Source: Amoebidium appalachense (taxonomy: Eukaryota; Ichthyosporea). Taken from it: a stretch of DNA of 64,000 nt. The position numbers were made by a program, and so were the translations under genes. Below the pieces are notes generated by a model. The model saw only the letters and a list, made by a program, of their open reading frames with translations. It ran no database searches and was not told the origin of the DNA. Numbering within the stretch: position 1 is the stretch's first letter; every line of letters begins with the position of its first letter. The stretch is taken from assembly GCA_963693365.1 (NCBI GenBank), contig CAVNZM010000012.1:2976001-3040000 (forward strand), given 5' to 3'. Below, piece by piece: positions 21,371-39,575 of the stretch.

Positions 21371-23929
21371 ATGGGGCGCATGCACACTCCCGGCAAGGGT
21401 ATTTCCCGCTCGGCCCTGCCCTACCGCCGCTCGGTCCCCAGCTGGCTCAAGCTGACCAGCGAGGAGGTACGTGTGTGTGTGCGTGTGTGTGTGTTTGTTT
21501 GTGTCCTTCCTCCCGAGCAGGTGTGTGCAGGTATTCACAGGTCGGCGGCGAGGAGTCGGTGCGGGGATAATTATGAGGAGGAAGAGTGGTATGGGAACGA
21601 CAGGAGCAGTGTGAGAGGATGAAACCGTGGAGGGATGATATAAGGAGGTGGAGTGAGCTTTGAAGGACGGAGCCATCTGCAACAGGAACAGTCTGGAAAA
21701 GCAAAAGAGTGACAGCACACTGACTTTTTTAGCTTCAACGGCCAGCTAGGTAGGAACGCAGGTGGAAGTAGTTGCGGGTACAGCAGCGTTTTTCTTGCAG
21801 TGGAGAAGAAAAACCTGGGATGTTGTAGATAGATTGTTGCATGGACACACGATGAAGAGGGAAAGAGGTACCAGCAGCGTTTTTCTTGCAGTGGAAAGAA
21901 AAAATCTGGGCCGTTGTAGGATAGATAGTTACATGGACATACGATGAACAGGGAAAGAGACTTCTTGTCAGCGCAGACATTTGCAACACAAAACAGCTAC
22001 AGAGTGTGTGTGGGAAACTGTGGGAGTCATGGTCATGCAGGAACACGGTTCAGAGGGCTTGTGATGTTTCAGCACAGATACACACCTACACAATTCACGT
22101 TCGTAAACATCACGGACACCCACACACGTCTAATCAAGCGCAACACAGTAGAGCTAGAACATACATTGTGGTAGTGCTGGACGACGGTAAGAGGAATCCA
22201 TACCTGTTAACGGGGTGGTCGTGCCTTTCAGCTCCGGCAGTCTGAGGGCCAGCTCAAACTTTTCATCACCCTGTGCGAAGTGAAGTGTTGATGACCATCG
22301 TTTTTAGTATACTCGAAGGGAGTGCTTTTTCGATGGGAAGGGAGTGCGTTTTCGATGGCACGGAGGGACATAACGATGGGAACGGAATGGCGGAAACTGC
22401 GGTTTGAAGTTTGCCGTGTTGTGTGTGGTGGGGAGGTGTCGTGGGAAAGTGGTGCACTTGGGAGAGAGGGATGAGGGATATCTTGTTGGGGGGCGGGGGG
22501 GGGGATGCATAGGATGTGGTTACGTCGTATAACTGGGGATGTGCCGTTCCCTGGAGATGTATGGTAGTTGTTGTCTGTGACAGGGGAAAGGGAGGGTATC
22601 TGGGTGGAAGGTATTCTTTGCTGTGTGCACCTGCTCTCTCTAAGTTTCTTCTTCCGATTCCTCCTTACCACCCACTCATTCTTGTGCTCTGTACATCGTG
22701 TGTGTGCTTGCTTGTGCTCGGTGTTATGTTCTTTCGTTCTTTTAGCGTCCTCGACTCCTGTTCTGTTCTCCTTTTGTCCACATTTCCCATGCATTTGCAT
22801 TTTTGTGTGCCCTCGGCCGTGTGCACGATCAGCAAACACAGCGCACACATGAGCACGTGCACCCCATCTCCAGCCCCTTCCCCCTTGTGCTCGTGCCCAC
22901 CTGTGCACATCCGCGCGAGTGTCGTTTCCTTGTCCTCTCGTGTGCAATGCTTGCCCTGTGTCCGACGTATGTTCGTATACAGAACTTTTCCTTGCCTCCC
23001 CACCCGTCCCCTCTCCCCCTTCGACCCCCCCCCTACAGTTGTGCTCTGCTCATTCTGAAGACTGCCTGTGCTGCACGGTGTACACCATGCTTACCCAACC
23101 TTCCCGACCTCATTCATTTTTTCATGGGCCTCGAGGTGCTCCGTTCTGCTTATCTGCTAGGTGCGGTTGGTTGTTAATTTGTACTAACGGGCGATACTGT
23201 GGAACACATACTACCCCTTTCCCCAAAACACGGACACATACATCCACGGACACCACATACACACACACAGAGATATAGAGACATACGTTTATTTTTTCTG
23301 CTTCTGGTTTTCATTCCATTTTCTCTTCACTTTTCCCCGATTGCTCTTGGTCGTCATTTTGCGTGTAATGCTGTTCCCCCCCCCCCCCCCCTCCCCCTCC
23401 CTCCTCCTCCTCCTCCTCCTCCTCCTCGTCCCTTCCCAACACAAACCCACTTACACGCCATCACAACCTCAGTCCACACATCCACACACACACCATCCCA
23501 ATCCCATTCTCAACTCACACATCCACACCCACCCACACAAATTCTAATCTCACCGATTACGCCCGATAACAGGTCAAGGACCAGATCTACAAGCTGGCCA
23601 AGAAGGGTCTTACCCCCTCCCAAATCGGTGTGATCCTGCGCGACAGCCACGGTGTTGCCAAGGCCAACCGGGTCACAGGGAGCAAGGTGCTCCGCATTCT
23701 TAAGGCCAAGGGCCTTGCCCCCGAGATTCCCGAGGATCTCTACTGCCTTATTAAGAAGGCCGTGTCCATCCGCAAGCACTTGGAGCGCAACCGCAAGGAT
23801 AAGGACGGAAAGTTCCGTCTGATTCTGGTCGAGTCTAGGGTGCACCGCCTTGCGCGCTACTACAAGCGCGTGGGCCAGCTCCCCCCCAACTGGAAGTACG
23901 ACTCTGCCACCGCCTCCACCCTCGTGTAA
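21371..23929 (+). CDS. RPS13: 40S ribosomal protein uS15 (RPS13), 2 exons
   Basis: Exons are 21371-21466 and 23573-23929 with a phase-0 join, giving 150 residues (human uS15 has 151). It starts [20 protein letters not shown], continues through [10 protein letters not shown] across the join to [18 protein letters not shown], and ends [16 protein letters not shown], matching eukaryotic uS15 along its whole length. It is a core small-subunit protein that contacts 18S rRNA near the central domain. The join sits where the first 32 residues end (Glu-Glu before Val-Lys). The intron of about 2.1 kb is large for so small a gene and holds no snoRNA that I can recognise. Codon use in the exons is clearly richer in G/C-ending codons than in the neighbouring genes, as expected for a highly expressed protein. 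Confidence 0.98.
21779..21960. repeat. 91-bp tandem duplication in the RPS13 intron
   Basis: Copy 1 is 21779-21869 and copy 2 is 21870-21960, with several substitutions and small indels. Each copy carries AGCAGCGTTTTTCTTGCAG. That segment resembles a splice acceptor, but no coding sequence follows. Confidence 0.85.
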
Positions 23930-24097
23930 AAACTTTTAAAGTTAAAATTAAAGGTCAACACGTGGAACGAGTGTGTGTGCTGTCCCTGGATCATGGGGAT
24001 TGAGCATTGTTTTTTTGCTGGAGTCTGGGGTTTTGGGTGTGCATGTGAATGGACCTGATGTAGGCATGGAGGTACCGGTGTACGTGGAGAGGGCACC

Positions 24098-24130
<33 letters not shown>

Positions 24131-24976
24131 GTGTGTATGTGTTTTTATTTTGGGGGGGGGGGGGGGGCATGGACATGAACTGCTGCCGGTGTTTCGTGAA
24201 GAGTATGATGACGGTTTTTTTTTTTTTTTGGTTTTTTTTTTTGTGTGTGTGTATGTATGCCAGGCTCCGTCCCGCCGAGGGGAGAGGGGGGGGCACAAAA
24301 TGGCTCGCATCGTTTTGGAGGCTCGGAGGCGATTATGTTTCTTGAAAACTATCAGTAGGTACGGCATCACGTGCACCACTGTGGCTCGACATCTGCAAAG
24401 CCGCAATCAATCACATAGGCCTAATAGTGCCAGCGCAAAGGTTGAAGTGAGACAGCGGGGTTCAAATCCAATGCTCCATGGTGTTAACGTCACATGTTAG
24501 ATGGCCGGTGTTGACACATGGTGCTTCTGTCACCTACTAGGAACACACAGCACTTGAACTTGTCGAAGGATTTATTCGATTGGTATCATACATAAACATA
24601 TTCTGCTTTTTTTATTGTTTTTGTATTTACTATAGATAGTTCTGTAACATTTCTAGCAAATGAAAACCCCACAGCATCGCTTACACAACTACTGTGCTAG
24701 TGAGAAATTGGCCATGGGCATACTTCACGTGTTCGCTGACAAAGAGTTTCGTGAGGCGGACGGAATTGCGAGAGATTCATTTTTTTTGCAACCGTGATAA
24801 ATACATGTACATACATACACAGAAAGATATATGAAGACACAATAAGCCCCCTCTCTTAGGGGTTCACATATTATGGCCCAGGCGCATGTGCACGTCTCCA
24901 CATATTTTCTTTCGAAAAAAAAAAAAAAAAAGGCTGTCACCTGGGGGCCAATCCCATTTGGGCGCACATAGCCATA

Positions 24977-25961
24977 TTAGGCGTCCTTGCGGCTGTCCTC
25001 ATTGGTCTCTGGGTGCACGACTATGACGGGTATCTTGGCCTGGTGCACAACGTAGTCGGAGGTCGACCCGATGAACATCCTGTGTGTGTGTGTGTGTGTA
25101 TGTGGCGGCCAAAGATCAGACAAGGAGAGAGTCTCTCAGAGAGATTGTTTACGTGTGAAAGAGATCATGAGAGAAGGGGGGGGGGGGGGGGGGGGGGGAT
25201 CGATTGATCATCGTCATATTGTGTGGTGCGCCTTCCGAGTCGAGGTGGATTTGGATAAATTATTTGCGAGTGTGCATAGGTAGCCCATGGATCCCCCCCC
25301 CCCCCCCCCCCCCCCCCCTCACATTTCCCCTCCCCCTCCCACACACACACACACACACATCCACCCACCTTGTCAGTGCGCCCTTGCCCCTGCTGCCCAT
25401 GACGACCATGTCGATGTCGTATTCACTGATTGCACTAATGATGACGTCACGTGGGTCACCCTCAACCGCAACCACCGTGGATGGGTACTGCAGATGGAGG
25501 GAGGGTGGGTGGGTGGGTGTGTGTGTGTGTTGGGGGGGGGGGGGGGGGGGGGGGGTTGAGAGATGGTTAGGTATGGTCTTGTCTGTGTGTGTGCACGTCC
25601 ACTGATATACACATATGGGTGTTGGGGCCGGGTGTCCTTTTTCCCTCTTCTTTCTTTCCTTCTTTCTTTTTCTGTTTGCCTCTTGTGTTTGTGCGCGTGC
25701 CCGTGCACGCACTTGTGCACGTGCATATATGCATGTTGATGTCCGTGTGACTACCTTTTCCTTACTTTATTACAGCATCCTTCTTGCTTTTTTTCTGTTT
25801 TGCTTTTTTTTTTTTTTTTTTGGTTTGTGTGTGTGTGTGTGTGTATGTGTGTGTGCGTGTGCGTGGGCATCTGTGTGTGTGTGTGTGCGTGTGTGTGTGT
25901 GCGCGCGCGCTCTCGCGCGTATGTGTGTATGCATTTGAGTTGCGGCCTGTGGGCAGGCAGA

Positions 25962-25997
<36 letters not shown>

Positions 25998-26331
25998 CAT
26001 CGAGGGGAAAGAGTGATATGGAGGGGTAGAAGAGTGGTCTCGTTGCCGAAGTTTGCTCCAACATGAAGACAAGGAAGCGGAAATGGGGAAAGTTAAAATC
26101 TATGTGGGCTACGAGGGAAAAGAGGGGCAACTAGGGGTTGCTTGCAAGCAAGGGAAGAAACATACGACGTAGAGGACGGGTGGGAGGGTGATGTATTCGG
26201 GGGGGGGGGGGGGGGGGGGGGTTTGAGACAATGCACAATACAGTTGTGACAGGGAAAACACGGCACACGGGGGAAGGGAGGGTGGGGATGAAATTGGGCA
26301 GAGGGAAGGAGGGCGGTGCAGTAAGCCGTTT

Positions 26332-26388
<57 letters not shown>

Positions 26389-26451
26389 GGGTTGAATATG
26401 TTATACGGTACGAACTGAAAGTGTGGAACGTACAACGGGTCAGGGCATTTC

Positions 26452-26536
<85 letters not shown>

Positions 26537-26674
26537 CTCATGGGGGCTCTCATAGTACAGTAATACGCTCCTGAGTACTTTGACAGTCCTCCTACCTTTC
26601 TCCCCCCCCCCCCCCCCCCCCCCCCCCGGTAACTTTGGACACTGTGCGTGTTCCTTTTTCTCTTTTTGGTGTGA

Positions 26675-26770
<96 letters not shown>

Positions 26771-26794
26771 GTTCTTTCTTTCCGAAGTCTTTCT

Positions 26795-26854
<60 letters not shown>

Positions 26855-28264
26855 GGGGGGGGGAGGGGGGGGGAGCTGTTACCTTGAGGGGTTCGAGGAA
26901 CCTTGCGAGGGAATTAAGACGGTCCTCGACTGCGGCCTTGAGTTGGTCTCTGACTGTGTCCAAGTGCTCATCCACTACTATGTCCACCTCTGGGGGGGGG
27001 GGGGGGGGGGGGGGAAGGGAGTGAGTATACGTGTTCTTTTCTATTCCTACCTATTCACTGGTGGCCGGGGGAGGGAGGGGAGGGGAAGGGGGGAGGGGCG
27101 AGGAGGGTGGGAAGGGGCGGCCCTGGGAGGGGGAAAAGGGGGAATGCGTAAATGTGTGTGTGTGTGTGTGTGTTCGTGTGTGTGTGTGTGTGTGTGTGTT
27201 CGTGTGGGTGTGTGTGTGTGTGTGTGTGTGCGGGCGCGCGCGTGCGTGCGTGCGTGTGCGCCCGCACCGTGCACCAATGCGTGAATGGTGTTTCGAAAGC
27301 TGTAAACTTGTCTGTGGTTCTTTGAGGGGCAGGAAGCAGGAGTGCTGCGGGGGGGGGGGGGGGGGGGGGCTTGCATGTGTAGGGTGTGGACAGCATACGG
27401 TACACGGTCGAAACGGCCTGGGGGGGGGGAGGGGGGGGGGGGGGAAGGCGAGGGGAGGGGAAGGGAGACTGCCCCAGGGGGCAAGGGGGTGGGGGGAGGC
27501 GGAGGGAGGGGAGAGGGGTGGCGGATTATAGGGATGCCAGGGGGGCCGCGGGGGCCGCCAGGGATGGGTGTTTGGGGGGGGGGGGGGGGGGACAGAGATT
27601 ACAGGAATTAAGGGCTCACTCTAAAAGTAATGGGAACAACCCGGGGGGAGGACGAGAGGTGGGGGGTGGGGAGGGAGGAATGCCGATATGCACCAGAGGG
27701 AAAGGGGGGAGGGGGGCGGAGAGAGATAGAGGGAGAAGGGGAAGAGCAGTAAGGGGGGCAGGGAAGAGGGAAGGGAAAACGGGAAGGATGAACGGAGGGA
27801 GAGGGGGGGGGGGGGGGGGGAGGACCGGAGGAGGGAGGGAGGGAGTGAAGACCAACAAAAACGAAAGGAGGGATGAGGGGTGAAAGAAGAGGAGGGGGAG
27901 GGGGGGGGGAGGGGGGGGGGACAGTACAGTGTTGCAACAAAAAATTGAAAGCCAAAAGCCGTCAGCAAAGGAGGTGACCATATGAGGAGGTCATGATATC
28001 TAAACAAACAAATCCGGGAGGGAAACAAATGACCAGGGGGGGAGGCGGGGGGAAGGGGGTGCTATTACATGTAAATCTCTGGCGAGTCAACTAAGAGACG
28101 ATATACGACGGCGAGCATGTCAGTACTCTAACAACCCTCGCATTGGTTTCGGGGGGGGGGGGGGGGGGGGGGGGGGAGGTGGGGATTGAAAGGATATTGG
28201 CTATGGAAAAAGTAGAGCACACGGAACTCAAGATCCCAACCTTGAAGAGCGAGGTTTTTTTTGT

Positions 28265-28298
<34 letters not shown>

Positions 28299-29023
28299 CC
28301 CCCCCCCCCCCCCCCCCTTTTTTTTTTTTTTTTTTTTTTGGGGGGGGGGGGGGGAGGAGGGGGGCACTGAAAGGGGGTTGCATACCAGGAATGAAGATGG
28401 ATGGTGCCGTGGGGACTTGGAAGGACTACAGCAGATGTTGTTGTCAGTAAGGTGAAAGTAACAAGAAAAGGAGACCAAAAACGTCCTATGGCCCCAGAAT
28501 GGAAAGAGCAGCGTGCTTTCATTGTAACCCCCAAAACTACCAAGCACGAACACACACACAGAAAGTGATTCTAAAGCACATACCAAGGACACATTTGCCC
28601 CTATTCCTCCGTGGCGTTCATTTTCTATATTTCTCCATTTACACGAAGCCTTAACAGTTGCTGTAAAGCCAAAAACTACACACGGGTAATGGGCCTACCT
28701 GCAGCAGGACGAAGCTGTCCCCCGGCCGACTGATGTTTTCCACCGCCCACTGCGCCCACACCAACGAGTCAAAGGCAGGCAACATTTGGTTCTTTTACTT
28801 AAGTTTTATTTTGATAGCATGCTTATATTCTTATAAGAGCACCCATCGGTGTCTAGTGGACTTCATCTCTCTGCATCTGTGACAAACCCAGAAGACCAGA
28901 CGACATGAGTTCTGTACAGGACTCCGTTCACAGGTCCAAGCGGTACTTTACCTCCAAGGCGTGACGACTGTATTCGGAGCCATCGTCAGGAAGGAGAATG
29001 CGGCGCGTCTTCTGCTCACTCAT
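24977..29023 (-). CDS. Universal stress protein (UspA family), ATP-binding type, 6 exons
   Basis: Minus-strand exons are 29023-28952, 28791-28699, 28425-28386 (40 nt), 26989-26883, 25487-25369 and 25079-24977; they close in frame to 177 residues. The N-terminus has ILLPDDGSEYSRHAL, the usual DGSExS nucleotide-contact strand. A second helix (LVWAQWAVENI) and RPGDSFVLLQ follow. Near the C-terminus come VVAVEGDPRDVI, DMVVMGSRGKGALTRM, then FIGSTSDYVVHQAKIPVIVVH. The spacing fits the ATP-binding motif G-x2-G-x9-G-S/T. Usp proteins are soluble alpha/beta dimers linked to stress tolerance; the specific role is unknown. The gene is head-to-head with the membrane-protein gene. Its introns are crowded with G tracts, and one has a (TA)n run at 26798-26852. 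Confidence 0.9.
26347..26852. repeat. Homopolymer and dinucleotide cluster in a Usp intron
   Basis: In order: a G run of about 40, a (TG)n run, a G run of about 36, a C run of about 26 (26602-26627), (TC)n, (TG)n and (TA)n. All are inside the intron 26882-25488. Confidence 0.9.
26392..26440 (-). repeat. Divergent fragment of the intronic dispersed element (copy G)
   Basis: In Usp intron 26882-25488, gene sense, directly beside a G run on the plus strand. It begins TTGAAT and keeps a TACGAACTG...ACAACGGG pattern similar to the poly(C)-proximal end of copy A. Weak match. Confidence 0.3.
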
Positions 29024-30522
29024 TGTCAAATGCAGGCTCTGTACAGACCCTACCACCCTTTTTCCTTTTTAGAGCTATGGAGTGCTGTGTGTGTACCGTA
29101 CCGTATACCCTTAACCTCACTGTCAATGTGCTGATGTGAAATGTAGAACCAAACGTGCGAATTTGCAAACAAGTTTCAAAGCCAGTAAAGGAGTGTTTGT
29201 GCCTAGGGATTTGAATGAGCTCTTTTTCCAGTGTGTATTCTTTGAGTGCACAACAAAATGACAGAAGTGCAACAGCAACGATGGCTTTGTGTTTTTGTTT
29301 TTGCCTTTGGAAGTTTCTGGTGTGGCTCAGGAGAGTGGCTTGGGAGGAGGGCGAAACTCAGCACTGGTATTGCTGTTTTTTTGTGAGCCACATTCCAGCG
29401 ATTGAAAGCATTAGCCAATCAAAGAATCTTTCTATTATTACCTCCGCATTCCCTTGATTCCTTTTTATTCCTGTAAACAATGTGCATTGCGAATTTGCGA
29501 CCTCCTGTCAGATCGCCTAATGTTAGAGAAGATTTGACAGTCCCGTAAAAGGCAGTAGAGAAAAAAAAATCCCTCTTTACCCGTGATACTTGAACGCTTA
29601 TCTGTTTATGTAGCTCAGATGCCGTGACTGTAGAGTCTGTTCTTGTAAGTTGCTTCAATTGAATCAAGCGGCTGGTTTCGCAACGAGTGGTCCGCTCAGC
29701 TGCTGGCATGCCGCGCGGCCGCATTTGCTTATTTGAATTTCCCGCTCAAGGCATGGTGCATTTTTATCCAATCAACGAACGATTAATGGTTTTATTACAC
29801 CAATCGCAGCGATTTTGCCGTTTGTTTCTGCCAATAGCAGCATGCGGTAAACAATCCTTTTGCCTTCTGCACTCTTATTGGCCGGATCATTTTATACCCG
29901 CAGTGACATTTGTGGAATCCGTAAGTTTGAAACGATTACGTCCGTCTAGATAGTTGACACTAATCTAATGCCTCTCTAAGGAAAATTTTGAAAAAATATT
30001 ATTAATGATCAGGGGTCACGTTATGGGTCACGTTTTGGCAATAGGAGAGGTTTAGTCTTAATAGCTTCCTGGGATCTTGTGCAAGGGAGCCAGGCTCGGC
30101 TGCTGCGGCGCTGGCCCGCTGCTCACGGTTGATTAGCTCAAAGTCACGGCTATTTATGTAACACTTCAGGATCAATAAAACTGTTGCGGAGGCACACGTG
30201 AAGTCACAAGGTGCTCTGATGTGTCGAGTTGCACAACGTGTTGCCCTTGTTTCTACATCTCTTTCATTACCAACGATAAAGGTAACTCACAGAAGTAGCT
30301 TTATAAAAGGTGTCAGAGCGAAGATAGGGTGGAAAGTGAGGGTACATGCACAGTTTGATACCACACAACAACACATGATCAGAGTTCTCACCTTTCCGCA
30401 ATAGGCATATCACCAAGAGTCTCCTACAAATAGTCGTTTGATTCCAGGCAAATAGCTTGCTAATCTATATAAACAGACACATCAAGGACACACTATTTTT
30501 CTAAGTAACTTGTGCTCTCCAG
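29024..30522. promoter_or_regulatory. Divergent promoter region with a CCAAT-box cluster
   Basis: About 1.5 kb separate the Usp start (minus) from the first candidate exon of the membrane-protein gene (plus). Between 29768 and 29883 there are four CCAAT/ATTGG boxes within about 115 bases, followed by TTTATACCC at about 29890, a TATA-like sequence. AT-rich sequence and two closely repeated GGTCACGTT words (about 30014-30034) follow. No coding exon is supported. A shared bidirectional promoter is an inference. Confidence 0.4.
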
Positions 30523-30794
30523 ATATCCATTTACTGCTTTCACGGGAGTGGAAGTATATTTGGGCACCATCACACCCCGTTCACTCCTTGCAAACCAAAA
30601 CAGTTCTTGGGTCGCATGTATTTGTTTGTGCGTAAATCTGTTAACCCGGTAGTTCATGCTTAGACATGGGTTTCCATCCGACAGTGTGTGCATCTGTTTG
30701 TGTTTGTATCCGTGGGTGCTTGTGTACTGGTGCATGCGTGACAGGTGGATATGTATGTGCTTGTATATCAGATTCTGTGTTGTGAAGGTGTTCG

Positions 30795-30912
<118 letters not shown>

Positions 30913-31104
30913 ATGTGGATGTCTGCGTGTGTGCGTGCGTGTGTGTGTGTGAGTTCGTGCGGGTGTGCCTCTCTCTCTCTTTGTGTGTGTGTTTGTGCCA
31001 TGGTGTGTGTGTGTGTGCTTGCTTGGAATGTACACAACAGTGAAACATTGGTGATAGGTGTGTATTGGAAGCGCAAAATACATGTTGTGTGCGTGTGTGG
31101 GCGT

Positions 31105-31144
<40 letters not shown>

Positions 31145-31330
31145 ATCTGCTACTATGTAGAACACGCACACATCCCAGATTTAAGGTTACTATCTCGTAC
31201 TATACGGACAAACCAGACTGCAAAGCCTGCATACTCGTTCTGAATGAATAATTTGTCCTCTCTTCCACATATGCTTGCGCAAAACCGTTTCCGTGTGCAT
31301 TTTCCGTACTCAAATCTTGCCCTTCCACAG

Positions 31331-35833
<4,503 letters not shown>

Positions 35834-36592
35834 GCTGTCGCTGCATACACTGGCCTTGCAACTTCTGCCTACTTCGATTGTACAGGGAGACACATACGAG
35901 ACTCACACGCACATTGTACATGACGTCAAATTTATTGCTTGTTTCAGCGAATCGAACATATTACGTGTATGTGCTGTAGTTCCCCCGTTCACTTTCGGAT
36001 ATTGTGATCCATCAAAATTGCCTATCGTTTTTTCGGTATTTGTTGGACCTGGTGACACGTTTCCATGCAGCCGACTCGTTGAAACTTGTAAATACAGATG
36101 GTTTTTGCAACAGTACTACCATACCACCATACACCATACTATTTTTGGAAACGGCAAAACCTCGGTTTCCTAGGCCTTAATTTCATGCACGTGCACTTCA
36201 GAGATTCTTGAAGCTTCCGCCATTGCCACGCCTAGGCTACAGCTAATAGCTAGAACTGCAGCCCTAATATTGCGGAGGTGTAACTTGGTAATTGTATACC
36301 GTAGTTCTTATTGGCCTTAATCGACTTAACCTACCAGATCCATACATTGGCACCCACTGGATTTTGGAGGATTGTAAATAGTTTTGACCCTCTGGCCTTG
36401 TACATACGTATATGTGGTGCATTGTGCAATTTGAAAACTTCCATCCCAGACAACTCATTATGTTGGAGGTTGAACAAACCGTATTAAATAGACCATCAAG
36501 TGTAACAGATTCAGCCCTACCCACTGCCACAAACGATATATGAGAACATGGGAAGCTTGGTTCAATCTTGTACGGAGGGGGTGTGTGTGTGT

Positions 36593-36637
<45 letters not shown>

Positions 36638-36835
36638 GGGGACGGAGAGGGGGAAGAGCCCACCACCCAGCACGCTTTCGATAGGTGGATCCTGCTCGAG
36701 CTCCCCACTCCCGCCCCCCCAACACACACACGTGCACATGTCCACCCCTCAGGCCTACGCCCACCCACCCTTTCCCCCCCCTCCTCCCCTCCACCCTTCC
36801 CCCCTCCCCCCCCTCCCCCCCCCCCCACCTCCCCC

Positions 36836-36869
<34 letters not shown>

Positions 36870-37117
36870 TTCACCCCTTCCCCCCTCATACTGTGACCCA
36901 CGGAGAAGGGGAGAGGGGACCCACCCACTCCTCCAGTTGCAGGCATGGGGTTGGGGGAGGGCTAAACCGGATCTCATAATCAGAACATGCGAATGCTAAA
37001 AGTTTACAGTGGTACCATTTAGCTTACTCAACCTAAATTAAAGGTAATAACAAGATTAGGAGTCCTATATCCCCCTTCTCCCCTCCCCTCCCCTTTCCTC
37101 CCTCCCCTCCCTCTCCC

Positions 37118-37168
<51 letters not shown>

Positions 37169-37293
37169 CTCCTCCCGGGGGGGAGGGGACCCCCTGCTCC
37201 CCAGCCCGCACGTCCCCTTAGGTCTCTCAGAGTGAGACTTCGATGCGTGGCAAATAGTTCACTGTGACTCGTTCTGAACATCAACGTACTATG

Positions 37294-37327
<34 letters not shown>

Positions 37328-37582
37328 CCCGGGTCTCACACCCACACACCCACCCAACGCGCGCACACACACACGCAAAAAAAACAGTTACGTGCACTTC
37401 GCCCCTGCAGCGGCACAAGTTATGGCACAACTGTTTCATATGTGTTCAATCCGGGCCATTCGAATTCCCACCACAAGTGTACACACGAGCTATCCCCGTG
37501 ACCTTGCCCAGTACTGGAGAGCTATGCATACTGCCTCCACAACCTTATAACACCACGTTGGCACCTATAGTCACACACACAG

Positions 37583-37628
<46 letters not shown>

Positions 37629-39575
37629 TATTACACACACACACAAAAGATCTTTCTTCCCCCTTTTCTTTTTCCGACTCCCTGTGTCCTCCCGGGCCTC
37701 TCTTCCCCCCCCCCCCCCCCTCCCCCCCTTCTTCCTCTGGCTCATTACGCCTATGCAAAAACGCACCCATCGCCAACAACACATAATATATTAGATGTAC
37801 ATGAATAAACGTACAGAAACAACTTGGTGTTATTATACAAGGTCGTGACATACGTTTGCACGTGTGTGCGCATGCAAAGCCAGCATGCACAGGCAGATAC
37901 TAACTTATGTTGGGCGCCTCGCGGGCCACATGCATGCAACGCGAACTTACCGTCGTACACACACACACTTGCAGTCACACACACACACAAGCACATACGC
38001 TCGCACACGCACACACACACATGTACACACGCACACACGCAGAAGCGGCACCGTGACGGAGGAATAATGAGTTGCATTCGTCCAACAAGATGCTAACACA
38101 CGCACGCAAATCAAAATATGGTGCTGGAGGAACAATGCGCCAAGTACACACACACGCGCGCGCGCGCACACACACGCACACACATATATACACACATAAT
38201 AATCGCACCACGCGCGGGCACACACACACGCGAACAAAGTGAGCACGACACAGTGAAAAGCACGATTTCTTCCCTGCAACAAGTTGGGGAACGGGGCCGG
38301 AAGATGAAAGGCGGAGGGGAGGCGAAGACCTCCAGAGAGGATCATCGCACTTTAATTGAACGAGACCAAGTTGGGGGACATTGCGCGGGTCCGAGGGTTG
38401 CACTGCCAGGGGGAAGCTGGCCGAGAGGGAGGGGGTAGGGAAGGAGGGGGGGAATGTGGGAGGGGAAGGGGGAAGGGGAGGGAGGGAGGGCGGGGGGGGG
38501 GGTGTGGGGGGACCGGGGGAGTGGCGGGTACGTAGGTGGGGGGGGGGGGGGAGGGGGGGGAGGGGAAGGAGGGCGGGGGGCAGTACTTGGAAAGGGGAGG
38601 GGGGGGGGGGGGACACACGGAGTGTATGTGTTGGGGGGGCGGGGAATACTACTTATTTCCCATTGGAAATGTACAGCCTTTTCGTGGTCACATTTCTCAC
38701 ATCCTTCCCAGAAACGGCATGGCAACAACGGTTGCACCCAAGGAGGCCTTGGTTGCACCCAAGGCGGGTGATAAGGAGGCCTTGGTTGCACCGTGTGATG
38801 GCCCCTGAATGTCTATTCGCCAATCGGAATCCATTTTGGAACTGCTTGCTTAATTTACGAATTTATGAATTATGTATAATTGTCATAAGATGTGTATAAA
38901 TGAAGCCTATTCTTACCATAAACGTAGTGGTTTTTTATCATAAAATAAATGAGTAAAAATAAAATATTCCACTGAGTCATTCAGCATTTTGGAGTATTTT
39001 TTGTCAGCTGCATATAGCTTATAAACTACAAAACGGTTTGTTACCCCCCGATAGCGAATGTCGTAGGGGATTAGTTGACTGGTCACTAAGTGGCAGATGA
39101 TTGGTTGACATTATGGAATGCACTTCTGGATTGGCTACAATAAAATAACACCAATTGGTGCATACACAGGGCTCGAATTTTAAACACAAGTGCTTCAGCA
39201 CCCCCAAAACCTTTACAATATACAGGCCGACCGTGTTTCAATAACTATTGTGCTGTCAATGTGTAGCCCGTACACAAATTATGTCAATTGTAACAGCTTG
39301 TTTTCTTTTTATTCATTTTAGTGCCTTTAACACTCCCAACATTATGGTCAGCTCGGTTGTACCATCAAAGGCTATTGCTTGCCCAATGTTTCGTCAACCA
39401 CAAGTTTCAACCAGTATTCCACACCCTGGCTGCCCGTTTCGGAATTCCTCGGCGGGCGGCCAGTGGCCACTGTGAGAGTCACCTCGTGTCGGTCAAAACG
39501 TAAACCCGCCCCCCTCACAGAAAACCGTGGTTATAGGTGTGGTTGTAATAAGTGTATTAGGGATTAGGGAGGGAG
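35834..39575. other. Ambiguous region between the membrane-protein gene and the acyltransferase gene
   Basis: No complete gene could be built. Two stretches look exon-like on the plus strand. One begins after a CCTGCAG acceptor at 37411 and reads RHKLWHNCFICVQSGPF and on to about 37563. The other begins at 38712 and reads GMATTVAPKEALVAPKAG to a stop at 38808; its bases repeat GGTTGCACC three times. Neither has a convincing partner exon. The rest holds long C and G runs (36594-36636, 36840-36869, 37119-37165, 37294-37324), CA tracts, and AT-rich sequence after 38810. Confidence 0.4.

Noticed and set aside
22283-22300. C-box-like TGATGA in the RPS13 intron, considered for a C/D snoRNA
   Set aside because: No D box (CTGA) or terminal stem follows within a plausible distance.
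24372-24480. tRNA-like B-box (GGTTCAAATCC) at about 24458
   Set aside because: No 5' acceptor strand pairs with the 3' end, and no A-box or anticodon arm sits at a suitable distance.
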